From: Phoronis australis
Lineage: Eukaryota > Phoronida > Phoronidae
DNA: 64,000 nt
NCBI GenBank assembly: GCA_002633005.1
Contig: NMRA01000214.1
Location: 508,405 to 572,404 of the forward strand
Direction of reading: 5' to 3'
Each line of letters begins with the position of its first letter. Position 1 is the first letter of the stretch. Shown here piece by piece: positions 11,901 to 22,800 of the stretch. A model generated the notes under the pieces. That model searched no databases. It had not been told where the DNA came from and worked only from the letters and a program-made list of their open reading frames with translations. The translations under genes and the position numbers were made by a program.

Positions 11901-13066
11901 GGCCGGTAAGTTAACAAGCCAGTAGGAAACTAGTCTAAGGTATTTCGCATACGACTGATGGGATTTCAGTTAAAGTCCAAGTTTTTACCCGAGTTTTGAT
12001 GACGCAAACAACAAGTTGGAACAAGGTGTTCCAGAAGCAATATTCACACCCGGTTTTAAAAGTGAAGTGTAAAATAAACGACACGTTAGACTAACACGTT
12101 ACGTCGTTCTTATCAATTCTCAAAATACATACATGAAATTGCGAACTATGTGTCTTTACATTACTTATACAATGACATAGCGATGTCACCCTGTCTGCTG
12201 AGTACGTCACGTCCGGTCTTAGTTAAGACGGTCAGTGGCACTTTATTGTAAACGCGAAAGTGGGTTTTTCTAGAACAGCGGAAATGTTGCAACTGAGGTA
12301 AAGTTGATGATTTTCATATTCAGAGTTAACGACCGCTACACCTGTACGATAATGAACTTTGTGCAAATAAAACTCCAGTAGTTACGACGATCTTACCAAG
12401 ACCGGGTCTTACGACCTTTGCCGGGTAAAACGGGCCCCAGGGCTGGGCTAAAGGTGCAGTTTCGTAGAGGCATAAATAGAGTTCTTAAACTTTGCCAAAC
12501 TTTAATTCGTCCGGTTCCGTTCGTTGCTACTGCATGTTTTTTAAGATTCTCAAAAGAAAGCTGCACTTGATCCGCGTTTTTAAAAGGCTTGATTTAGGTC
12601 ACCTACAGTTATGAAACTGGTCTTAAATTGTTCCTTAGTCGAACTGAAAGTGATTTCACGTCTTCGAAAGCATTGGAATTTCGTTCTTTATTGAGACCAT
12701 GCTCATCAAAGTTCAGCTTGGTCTGAAGAAACAACTTACTGTCAGTTCTGCCCGAGCCCCATCAGCAATCACTCTTAAACTGCTTAGGAAGACAAGACCA
12801 ATTTTATTACGGTAAGTGGCCTAAATCAAAACACGGGTTTATGTCGCTTTAATCTTTGTTGTTTGGACGTCATGGCTTGATACAGATTTTTTACACCTCC
12901 TTTTCGAATTTGAGGGCACTCTGGTTAATAATCCTATGCCAAGATTCATTTTCTACCGTAAGTGACAAGTGAGTGTCCTGTTTTCACGTCCTACCTGAGG
13001 TTCGCTTGCGTACACCGTCAACAGTAGAGTTGTCCAAATGACAAACGCAAATTGCAGCAATTCCAT
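8964..13066 (-). CDS. Secreted ten-cysteine protein of unrecognised family, 166 residues
   Basis: Three exons on the minus strand are 12995-13066, 11573-11779 and 8964-9185. All have GT-AG introns in phase 0, and the stop is at 8964-8966. Exon 1 encodes MELLQFAFVIWTTLLLTVYA, a textbook signal peptide, so the product should be secreted. Exon 2 opens with EHFKRTRR, whose RTRR (residues 29-32) fits a furin R-X-R-R site and would release a chain starting YADKDCC. RKR follows at 95-97. Cysteines are at 38, 39, 68, 73, 74, 92, 102, 136, 137 and 165: ten in all, an even number including three CC pairs, which suggests a disulphide-linked fold. Exons 2 and 3 each hold a CC pair and each end in an aromatic-rich strand followed by CV, so they may be an old internal duplication. 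A GGGCGGG box lies upstream at 13186-13192. It could be a growth factor-like or matrix or defence peptide, but nothing in the sequence decides. Confidence 0.85.
9186..11572 (-). other. Intron 2 of the secreted ten-cysteine gene
   Basis: This is a phase-0 intron with donor GTAAGT and an acceptor preceded by TTTTTTGTTTTCTAG. It contains a G homopolymer broken by an N at 9830, probably an unresolved sequencing position. The open frames 10318-10686 (minus), 10727-11041 (plus) and 11410-11595 (plus) have no splice support and no recognisable protein. Confidence 0.7.
12588..12832. mobile_element. MITE-like element with GATTTAGGTCACCTAC terminal inverted repeats
   Basis: The left end reads GATTTAGGTCACCTACAG. 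The right end reads CGGTAAGTGGCCTAAATC, whose reverse complement matches the left end closely. Related copies are at 13551-13826 and 28655-29195, with partial copies at 34801 and 50443. There is no coding capacity, so it looks like a non-autonomous DNA transposon. It lies in intron 1 of the secreted-protein gene (11780-12994). Confidence 0.7.
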
Positions 13067-13550
13067 GATGAGCAACTTGTTCGTCTATCAACTAGCCAGC
13101 TTCTAGGATGTTCCAGTCTCCGAACGCCAAAGTGAAGGGCACCGGGCTTGCACGGGGTTTTCATACAGACAGGTGATTGACGTGTGGGCGGGCCTCGATG
13201 TCGCGTTCCTGCGTGGTGTGAAATTTGCTGCCACCACCGGTTTAAGTATCCATAGGCAACGTTAATTAAGTTAAGAAGTAAAATGTATTAAAACAAAAGC
13301 CGCCTGATTCCCATGGTCGGACTATCAAGGTATTCTTAGTGTACAAAAAAGTGATTTTCAGAGATGTTGCTCGTTTTACGATGAAGGGTTCATGTTACTA
13401 ACCAAGAATTGTTTACTCGACCTCTTGGTCACCAGGAGTCGCCTGTGTGTACCTAATGTTAGTTATGCAACAATGAATAACAAAAGTCACCAACACGGTG
13501 AAATGTAAACAAAGATTTGTTGAAGCGGACGTAAATGCACATTCCGTCAC

Positions 13551-13826
13551 AAAAAATCAAATTTTGATACTGTTATGACATTAGGTCTCAAATTGTTCCT
13601 TTGCCAAAGAAGGTATGATTTCTGGTGTTTGTAAAAACTGGTTGTCCGTTATTGCTTGAGACAAGACTCTGCAGCTTAATGAGTTGTTACGGCGTGTCAA
13701 TTTATTCACCGAGCATGGCCTCTATATGAACTGACAGGTCTTTGCAAGATCATGGTTCACTCCTCAATTTAGTAACGGATAAGTTGAAATGAATTTTATA
13801 GTGGTAAGTGGTCTAAATTAAAAATA
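13551..13826. mobile_element. MITE-like element, second copy of the GATTTAGACCACTTAC family
   Basis: The right end TTTTATAGTGGTAAGTGGTC is clear. The left end is decayed, but it is followed by the family's internal segment GGTCTCAAATTGTTCCTTTG, also seen at 12630, 28710, 34812 and 50480. It is non-coding and lies upstream of the secreted-protein gene. Confidence 0.65.
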
Positions 13827-14613
13827 AGTTTCTTCTGTGACAGCTATGTTGCCTTGGTGAAAAGCGGTATTAAGAGAACTGCATATAAGTGTATCTCCAG
13901 GCGTGAGTGACTGTAGTCCCTACCATGAGCTCACTGTAAGGATGGGAGTCACACCTGTAAATTCTGGTAATTAATTGCCATCCGGATTCGGGCAGAGATT
14001 AAGGAAAAGAAAAAAATACGTGAGGAGTGGGGATGGGGAGGAGGGCAGCTGGGGGGTGATGACCAGAGGTGGCGTAGAACTGCCTGCGATCGGGGATGAA
14101 AACTGGCGGTGACGGCGCCCATTTGAGTTGTCGGATTCTCCAAAGTTTTCCCGTCATTGAAGATTCGACTTACTACTGAGTGGTTTCAGGTCATCCTCGG
14201 AACCCGCAGTTAATGCGTGTTATCTTGGATTTCCTTCCCTACTCCCCCGCTACCGCCACCCAAAAGTTGTTGCTCAGTATTTCATCCAAGTTTCTTGTTG
14301 GCTCATTTTAATTTAAAAAAGAAATGTCAACAGTGAAACCAGTTTCGCCAGATCATTATAATTGCTCTGCGCATGTCGTCAATTTTCGTCATCTGACCCG
14401 AATTGTAAAGGTCCTGCCTCTATGAACTTTTTGATCGCTGTATTGTTTCAGTTCATTACTTAACTTCCTGACGGCCAACACAGCATTTCCAGATCGAATT
14501 CAAAGCTGGAAGCGTCAACCCGCCGACACAGCGCATTCGATCTCAAGTGTCACTTTGGGCACCATCGCGCCACCTGTCATTCGGATTACCGTAACATCAA
14601 ACTAGTGTCGAGA

Positions 14614-15499
14614 GTGCTTGAATTTAAGACCAGTCTACTGCCGGTATATATATTTTTTTTTGAAAATATTAATAGTTATTTCCTCCCCACTTAAGGCCAA
14701 ACATCAAAACTGTGAAACAGAGGAACTCCTACAAATTGGTGTCAAAATTTGTTTCTACCGTCCCTTTAAACACCACACGGATTGCAAAACATGTGATGCT
14801 AAATTAAAAGTTAAAATATCGTGAAAGTGGCCGTGATTTCCTTTTCGTCTCGTTTTCAACAGTGTGTATTATTTCCTGCCCGTGTTTTCTGAAGTCATTT
14901 TATTTAAATCGTGGGTGTTGAATACGCACGCAATAGCAGTATTAAATGCGTGAGATGCTACTCCTGAGGCTATGATCGTTGAACATACTAGGCTAAATTA
15001 TACCAGACCCGGTCAATGGCGCATGCAGTCAGTGTTTCTTAGAGTCAGTGCGAANGTGCTTGAATTTAAGACCAGTCTACTGCCGGTATATATATATATT
15101 TTTTTTGAAAATATTAATAGTTATTTCCTCCCCACTTAAGGCCAAACATAAAAACTGTGAAACAGAGGAACTCCTACAAATTGGTGTCAAAATTTGTTTC
15201 TACCGTCCCTTTAAACACCACACGGATTGCAAAACATGTGATGCTAAATTAAAAGTTAAGATATCGTGAAAGTGGCCGTGATTTCCTTTTCGTCTCGTTT
15301 TCAACAGTGTGTATTATTTCCTGCCCGTGTTTTCTGAAGTCATTTTATTTAAATCGTGGGTGTTGAATACGCACGCAATAGCAGTATTAAATGCGTGAGA
15401 TGCTACTCCTGAGGCTATGATCGTTGAACATACTAGGCTAAATTATACCAGACCCGGTCAATGGCGCATGCAGTCAGTGTTTCTTAGAGTCAGTGCGAA
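14614..15499. repeat. Near-identical duplicated block of about 443 bp separated by one N
   Basis: Copy 1 is 14614-15054 and copy 2 is 15056-15499, with only the N at 15055 between them. They differ by a TA-repeat length change near 14645/15090 and a few single bases. Both end in AGAGTCAGTGCGAA. An N placed exactly at the junction of two almost identical copies is what an unmerged contig overlap or two haplotypes would leave. Confidence 0.9.
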
Positions 15500-15944
15500 C
15501 TAAATCTGAATTTCAACATGGTGAGTGAGGAAGAAATTATTTGTATTACCCAAGCTATGTCGCCTCCGATGGTTAAGTCACCTAATCGTTTCGACCTGAC
15601 AGTGATTCTTGCAAGTCGCCCTGAAATTTAGAAGCAATTTTGTATTGCTTACTCTTGCCTCCGTTGGTCATCACCCTCACCCTAAAAATTCCCCGTTGTC
15701 CTACAAACCACGAATCGACGTCATCTCCCCCATTCACCAATTATATCCGGCAAATCCCTTCGCTGCCTAGCCTGCATTCAACCCGGCCTTCTCTCCATGC
15801 CTCTCCTCTTGCCATTGAAAACTGCATTTCCTCGATATTTACCTGTCAAAAATCAAAAAATAAACAAACCACCTATGCTCACGAAATCGGTATCCTAATA
15901 CTGCTTACTACGATAAGACTTGATTCTTGTTACCTTAGATAAGC

Positions 15945-16320
15945 CCACCCGATGAAACGCCCATGAGCGTTTATTTGGTGTTACAACTTCTGGTGTCAAG
16001 TGTCAATGTGGTGGGGCGTTTATTCGGAAATTTGCTTTTAAAAGTCCACTCAGCGTCAACTTTTAGTCACAAATTCAGTTTTGTGGAGCATCTAAAAATA
16101 TCATTTATGAAAAACGAAAGTGTTGGCGAACTATGCATTTGATTTTCAGTAAAAATGTCAAGCCCTATTAATCTAGGCCTACTTGTATTCAGTCCATGCT
16201 GGCATTTGCTTAGCCAGTATGACTTTCCGTTCACACGATCCCTTTTCCGAATAAACGCCCGGGCGTTTATTTGGTTTTACTAAAACGCCTGAAATTTTCC
16301 GAACACACGCTCATGGCCTT
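15945..16320. repeat. Dispersed repeat with paired inverted GCGTTTATTTGG motifs
   Basis: A segment AAATAAACGCCCGGGCGTTT-like (near 16250) is itself palindromic. A related GAAACGCCCATGAGCGTTTA lies near 15953. An inverted, diverged copy of the right part is at about 62150-62405, where GTTCGCCAACGT, TTTCATAAATGAT and CCACAAAACTGAATTC appear as reverse complements of segments here. It is an interspersed non-coding family. Confidence 0.65.
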
Positions 16321-17169
16321 ATATACCTAAATCCCGCTACCAACAATAACATCGAAACCATCGGCGACTCAAGAAACCGCTGTCCAAAACCAAAAATTCA
16401 TGTTACGCATTGCCTGTGATACTTGTCGGCTCATTCGGCTATAATTTAGTTAGATAATGGTGGCAATGCTTTAAATCCCAAAGCGCTTCGCTTACGATGA
16501 ACTCAATATGTTCATATCGATTCTAAAGTTAACCAGGAATGAGATAAAGATTCATCCACATAGGTATTCAATATTGCGAAAAGCTTTAAAATGTAAAAGT
16601 AAGGTCCTAGATAGCTTTAACGTATTTACTCATGAAAAATATCCACTCTATTAAATTCACCACACCAGTTAGCGAACGATCCCCACATTTGGCGAAGTGG
16701 TCAAAAAGGTTCGCTTCAGAGAAACGGAAAGTCCGAGAAAACGAGACTAAAGTCCACAGAAATTCGGTGCGAATGTACAATTCATAGGTCTGAACGTCGT
16801 ACCCCGCCTATTTAGTCCCCGTTTTTTTCAGTAAAAGGTCCACATACTGCAAAAATTCGAGCCCCCCTATATTTTAGGCTGGGTGCGCGCATGGTTAGTC
16901 ACCCTTCTGTTCTGTAAGTTTCGCTTGTATGCTTCATTTTTTCTGTAACTCCGCGAGCTCCCTTCAAGGATCGACAGACGACCGAAAGACGCGAAACATT
17001 TTGTCCACTAGCCGATTTCTCCTTTTGTTCATCATCTAGTCCACGTTTTCCAGTCATTTTCGGCATTTAACAAAAACACATCAAAGAGACTATCCAGCGT
17101 AATCACATTAGCCTCATTATTAAAAATAAAGAAAACAATTGGTTGCTTTACAAAGACAATATCCTGTAA

Positions 17170-19831
17170 TTTATTATCAATCATTCCTTTGGCACATTAG
17201 TTATACACATAACTAGTATTACAACTACATTGAATATTGCCCCCACAGAGACTTAGCTGTAGAACAAATTCCTCCTAAAAAGCAGTAAGGACAAAAAGCC
17301 ACACATAGTCTTGCGTAATAGTTAAGTATAACCTGGCCTCATCAAAGACTTATGCAGGTGCACAATACTAAACCGATATTTTGAAGTCAAAAGCAGAAAG
17401 AAATCTTCTGTCATTGTTGTAGACACCAGTCAACAGATGATGATGTTTGAATAGAGAGGTGCTTATTCTAAATTGCAATTCTTTGGATGTGGGCAATTTA
17501 TAAACTGGGCTAGTATGTTTTACTCAAATTGTGTTTGAAATCAATAACTAAGCAGGAACATACACAGCAACAAACTCTAGAAGAGTTTCTGTGTGTGATT
17601 AATTATTTCCATATGCGCCATCAACAGACCTTGTTTTATGGCATTCAATCCGCCTGAATATCATTACTAGTTAGTAAATGAAATACAGAAAGATAGACTT
17701 TACAGAACTGTAGTCCTTTAAGGTAATGTAGGACCCTAGAAAAATTCCAAATTTGGAAACTTTGTAACGTAACATGTCAGAGATGGGTAATCAATTCTTA
17801 CAAAAATTTAAGATACTATGCTTTATCCAATGTTCTCAAAAATGCTACTTGAAATTGTTTTTAAATGATCTCCTTTTTATGAGGGGCTATGAAAATTGGC
17901 CTGTTATTATTTTCATGAAAACACCCAGAAAAGTGCATAAAACGAAAAGAAAATGATAATTTAGAAAAATGCAACAACATTTTCGAGATTTCATCTTGAA
18001 CATTACATTTAACAAAATTTAGTGGTCCTCTTCTTGATACTGTGGTTTTGCTATCAATGTACCTTCCTTTTTGCTACGTTTTGCTAAAAAATACGTGGTC
18101 ACATGAACCTATTAATGGCAGGTTAATAAAAAGACAAACATTAAATCCTATAGGTTTTCTACCGTCTGTAAAACATTTGGTTTTACTGGCTTAGATATTT
18201 GGCAGAATACACATTCTTGTTGATAGGGTCGGACAAAACCTTATACTATCAACATTGAACACGTTGCTCCTTAGGGACTATACCTAACTTCGAAACTCAA
18301 CCGGGCTGACAGAAAATACTCAAATCAGTCTTCACTGGCACTTGTCCACCATTTGTTCAGATTTCAAAACTAAGATTATTTCAAACTGCAAAATTGCATC
18401 TTACATGTCACCTATGAAACAAATTAGGCACTGCTACTAAGTTTGGAGGCTATAAGTTTGAATGACAAATCTCAGACATTTGTATACACGATCTTTTTTG
18501 AGATAAGTAAACCTGTCTGACAGTTTTTAAAATAAATAATAATATTCACAATGCGAATCAAATGCTTCTGTACGCCTAAACCTTACACAACAGAAAGCAT
18601 TGGATGTTAAAATCAATTATGGGACAATTAGAATACACCAAACAATATAATATTAAATATTCAATATGTTATACATGTATATATCACAATATCTGCATCC
18701 TACCTCTACCACTATAGGTCTCTGAATTACTATTTTTCCATATACAAATATAAGGCAAAAGCATTTGTTCAAATATGTTTATACTCACTACTGCGAGTTT
18801 CAAGCAAAATAGAGCTACATGTCTACAAAGCCAAAGTAAAATTTTGCGGCAAAGTATTCTTTGAATAGCGCAGCACGACCATGATAAAATAAGACTTACG
18901 TAGTAAAACCTAACATTGAATAAAACAGAGAGTTTAACCAACGAGTGCATAGGGGGTACTCTGGCTTAGAGTGGATACAACGATGCACCACTAAAAGGGT
19001 TGCGTTTTGTGGGAAAATGCATTTCTATCCAAATGACATTTTACTTGGGCATTCCGTTTGCCATAGAAATGCACACCAGGATGAAAATTCCCAGACTAAC
19101 CAGTCTGTACGGCTCTCTTGAAAACCCGAGTCAAGTATCCCACCTTGTCTTATACACTCTAATACCCAATAAATAACTATGTTTCAGTCTGTAAATTTTT
19201 CGCGGTTACAGAAAAAAGCTTCAAAATTATGCTTTGTTGATTTCACATTTCTTAGTATTTTTTCGAAATAAACTACAATTTTCGTGGGATTTTATCTGGC
19301 TATCATTACTAAATATCAGCCCATTTAGACCAGGATAAATGGGTGTATGGCCCAGTACTACAGACAGGATCACTTAACCACAACAACACTGCCACAAGGT
19401 ACTGTCAATTAACTGACAATGGACTAAATCACTTGATGTAATTTAATTACTCTACGAAATTTTATACCATGTTGGAAAGAAGCATGTGAAAATGGACCAT
19501 GTCGCTGAGAGAGAAAGCCAGATTCAATAAGGGGAGATAATCACTTTAGGTGACCTATTTTCACCAAATTTTGACTTCGTAGTTGTGAGGTTTCAGTTGA
19601 ATTGGGACAGCTTGTTACCATAAAAGTATACTATGTTTTTATATTACTTACGCTTTGTATGAAGCTGATTACATTTGCCTCCCATTGATACAACAGGCGC
19701 CATCTGCACAACGCATACAACATCAGGCACATTTATAAAGGGAAACGCCAAGCTTCGATGTATGCATGCGACAAGATTATCGTTTACACGAGAACTAGGG
19801 GGAACTTCAGCCGATGACATGCAGACAAGTA
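17170..19831 (-). other. Probable STARD5 3' UTR / downstream region
   Basis: On the minus strand, downstream of the STARD5 stop, an ATTAAA variant lies at 19442-19447. The first AATAAA hexamer found lies at 17170-17175. The 3' UTR could thus be about 0.4 kb or about 2.7 kb. The stretch is AT-rich with no credible exon. The open frames 17774-17956, 18684-18950 and 19675-19881 are taken as chance. Confidence 0.4.
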
Positions 19832-22800
19832 TCAGTTCTTGTCAGCCAGCACTTCTCGGAGGTGTTTGTAGAAGTCGATGATGTTGGAGGGTAAAGCCAG
19901 CTCCACCACTGTCCGGGGAAGCATACCGCCGAGTTCAGCGTTGGTCAAGTGAACGACTTTGGTCTTGTTGGGCTCTCTAGAAGGGGAGGTAAGAAAGAGG
20001 GCGTGAGTGATTGGTAGGCATGTCTACATGATCACTAACTAAGCAGGAATTTTTATGGATAATCGCATTAGGAACTCTGGCCATGTGGTGAACACATCCA
20101 CTACCACAAGAAACTGTAGGAATACTGCATTTATCCACCTTCACTCTTATCAGGCTTCTATTGTGAGTCAGCATGCGTGAATAATTGGCTGATAAGCCAC
20201 CTATGGAACTACTTTTGGCTGAATGGATGACCAGGCCATAAAATGATAATTAGCCAAGACCAGTTACTAATGCAACAAAGAATAATGTCATAGCATCACC
20301 TAGCTTTGGTGGAAAGCTGTATAGTGTATTGGCTCTAATAAACGCTTTGAAAAATTCATTTCAAAGAGAGGGGACGATCATTGTAGCCTATGGCAGTTGA
20401 AACCCGGTTTCCCAAACGGGTAAAATCGGACGCTATTATTCATCAAATTTACGCTCTGTGACGTATTTGTAGCCTATAAAGTCTTTCTAAAAAATTGTGG
20501 TGCATTGCTATCAACTACTGTTGTTAAATTACGATAATTTTTCAAAAAATTGTGCTCATCACAGGGCGAAAACTTACCGACTGATGCGTCGCTGAATCGC
20601 GATCGTGAATAGGAAAACTTGGAACTCTTGAATAAAAATATAGTTTCGACTCAACAAATTACTTGAAATCTTCCTCATGTTTTACAATTTTTAAAGTTCA
20701 TGTGGAGTCCAGATTAATTGCGATTAAGTCCAAATCTGTGCTACATCATACCCCACAACACGAGTAAAATCTCTGGATGAACACATGTGTTGTTGTCACG
20801 TGACGTTTGTTTTGAAGTTCGTCTGGGTATGAGAGTGAGTGAGCGTGCGTGTGCGGGTCATCGACGACAGACTTTTTTGTTACAAAAGGCGGAGAATTAT
20901 GCAAGAAAATGGCGTTTACTATATTGTTTTTCACTTAAACGGCTGCAACGTGCAAGGTGAGTGCTGGTTAACTCACAGATTTTGTGTGCACAGGTCGACA
21001 GTCGTTAGCTCTACCGTGGAGTATTATAGTCCAAGGCTCGATCTACATGTTGGGGACAAGGTGAACTACCCGGGCTGTGAAATTTCTGGGTCTAACGGAG
21101 ACACTGACGCAGTGGTCAGCCAGCTCGCTGTATCAAGACTATAGTCAAAATCCAAATTCGTTTTATCGTATCCCTGTCAATAATATCGGCATGCTAAAGT
21201 TTCTTAATTTTGGTTCTTCAGGAACATAACAATCACGTGTTTTGTACATACGCGCACGCCGCAGATCACATCTCGGAAATTGCCGATTTGACGGATGACA
21301 ATGAATGAGCACAATAAAATTAAACAACGTCGTTTTACAGCTTGTAAGATTCATAATAAACGTATTTTGAATATTGCAATGCATGTGTTCTAAAATCTAA
21401 ATAACTTGGGTCCTATATTTTTGTATTCGTGCGCGCCGAATGAAAGTAATCGTGAGCCTCACGATTACTTTCATTCGAGTGTTGCTGTGTTGCAAAATCT
21501 CTTATCCTGGGCCGATTTGAAAAATTCAAAGTTGTACTCATATTTGTTTTTGCTCCTCTTCAAATATTACAGTAAAAACTACGTAAAACTCTCTCCATAA
21601 AAAGTACAGTCAGCTAGCTAGATTGTAATCAGCTGATCATATCCGCATGAACGAAGCCAATTATCCTCGATCGTGACTCGATGAATAGAGCAGCTTGGTG
21701 GCATCCCTTTGATCGTGAGCCGAGCGCAACTCAGCCAAGGTGGATAAATACGGTCTAGTTCAATTTTCCAAACCCCACCGTTTACCTTGACCATTGGGGT
21801 TAGGACCAATCTTATTTAGTGGGATTGTTTATAGCATGGCTATTCAGAATGCATAGGGGGTAATAAAGCTACTATCTTCTCAGCCATTGACCATAAACTT
21901 TTTGTTAAGCTGTGTTTACTTACACAGGCAAACTGAGACAGTTGTATGACTAAGAGCAGGATTCACATAGAACTGTTCTCATGGACCTTGCATATCTAGT
22001 CAATTTTAAAAGACACATTGTATGTGAACGACACCCATGACAAGTGTAAGTCACCATGCTGACTAGTTACCCCTTCCATGCCCAAAATGCATGTTGAGAT
22101 TTTCATGTGAAAGAGTTCTTTACTACGACTGAGACAAAACTGCAGAATAAAGCATTTTAGGTATAGCACACAAAAATCTCCGTTTAATCATTACATCTAA
22201 TTATATCATAAGATACAGACTAAATCAACCACTCACCCAGGCACGGAATAACAAACAATTCCACATGGGTAGTTTTTCCCTCTTACATACTCGGATACAG
22301 CTGGTACTGAGGGGTGATCAATACTTTTTGCTGAAAAATTAGGAAATAAAAACATAAAGGATCAAGTTGTGTGAAATCTGCAAATGGGACATGCTAACAG
22401 ACAACTGGAGGGGCTCAGTACTGACACATTAGGCACCCAACTGTGAGGTCACAGGACAATATCTGGTCTTTTCTAACTTGTCCATGAAATCAATGCGTAG
22501 TCTTAAAAAGCTAGAACAAGGAGCAAGTCAAAAGGCATAAAATGGTCTGACGATATTAAAAGACAGTCACTACATTTTAATTGCCATGTGCATGCATATT
22601 GCTACAAAGCCTAGTAGACAGAAATTCAAAAGTCTGCACTTTACAAACAGAAGAGAAATGACTCGCACACGATGAGCATACGATATAGTTTTCAACTGAA
22701 AATAAACTCATCAAACTCTAAATTTGACCAAATTTTGATGCGCAAAACTTGTGCTAAATATCCACAGTTCAATTCAGACTAGATCTTGACAAAGTCTCTC

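Larger units (their letters stand above)
13067..17169. other. Intergenic region between the secreted-protein gene and STARD5
   Basis: No gene was recognised. The region holds a MITE-like copy (13551-13826), a duplicated block around the N at 15055, and a repeat with paired GCGTTTATTTGG motifs (15945-16320). The open frames at 14618-14824 and 15048-15269 are the two copies of one duplicated block, not two genes. Confidence 0.55.

Noticed and set aside
14618-15269. Two similar small genes (68 and 73 codons)
   Set aside because: The same duplicated block on both sides of the N at 15055; the start of the second even includes the N.
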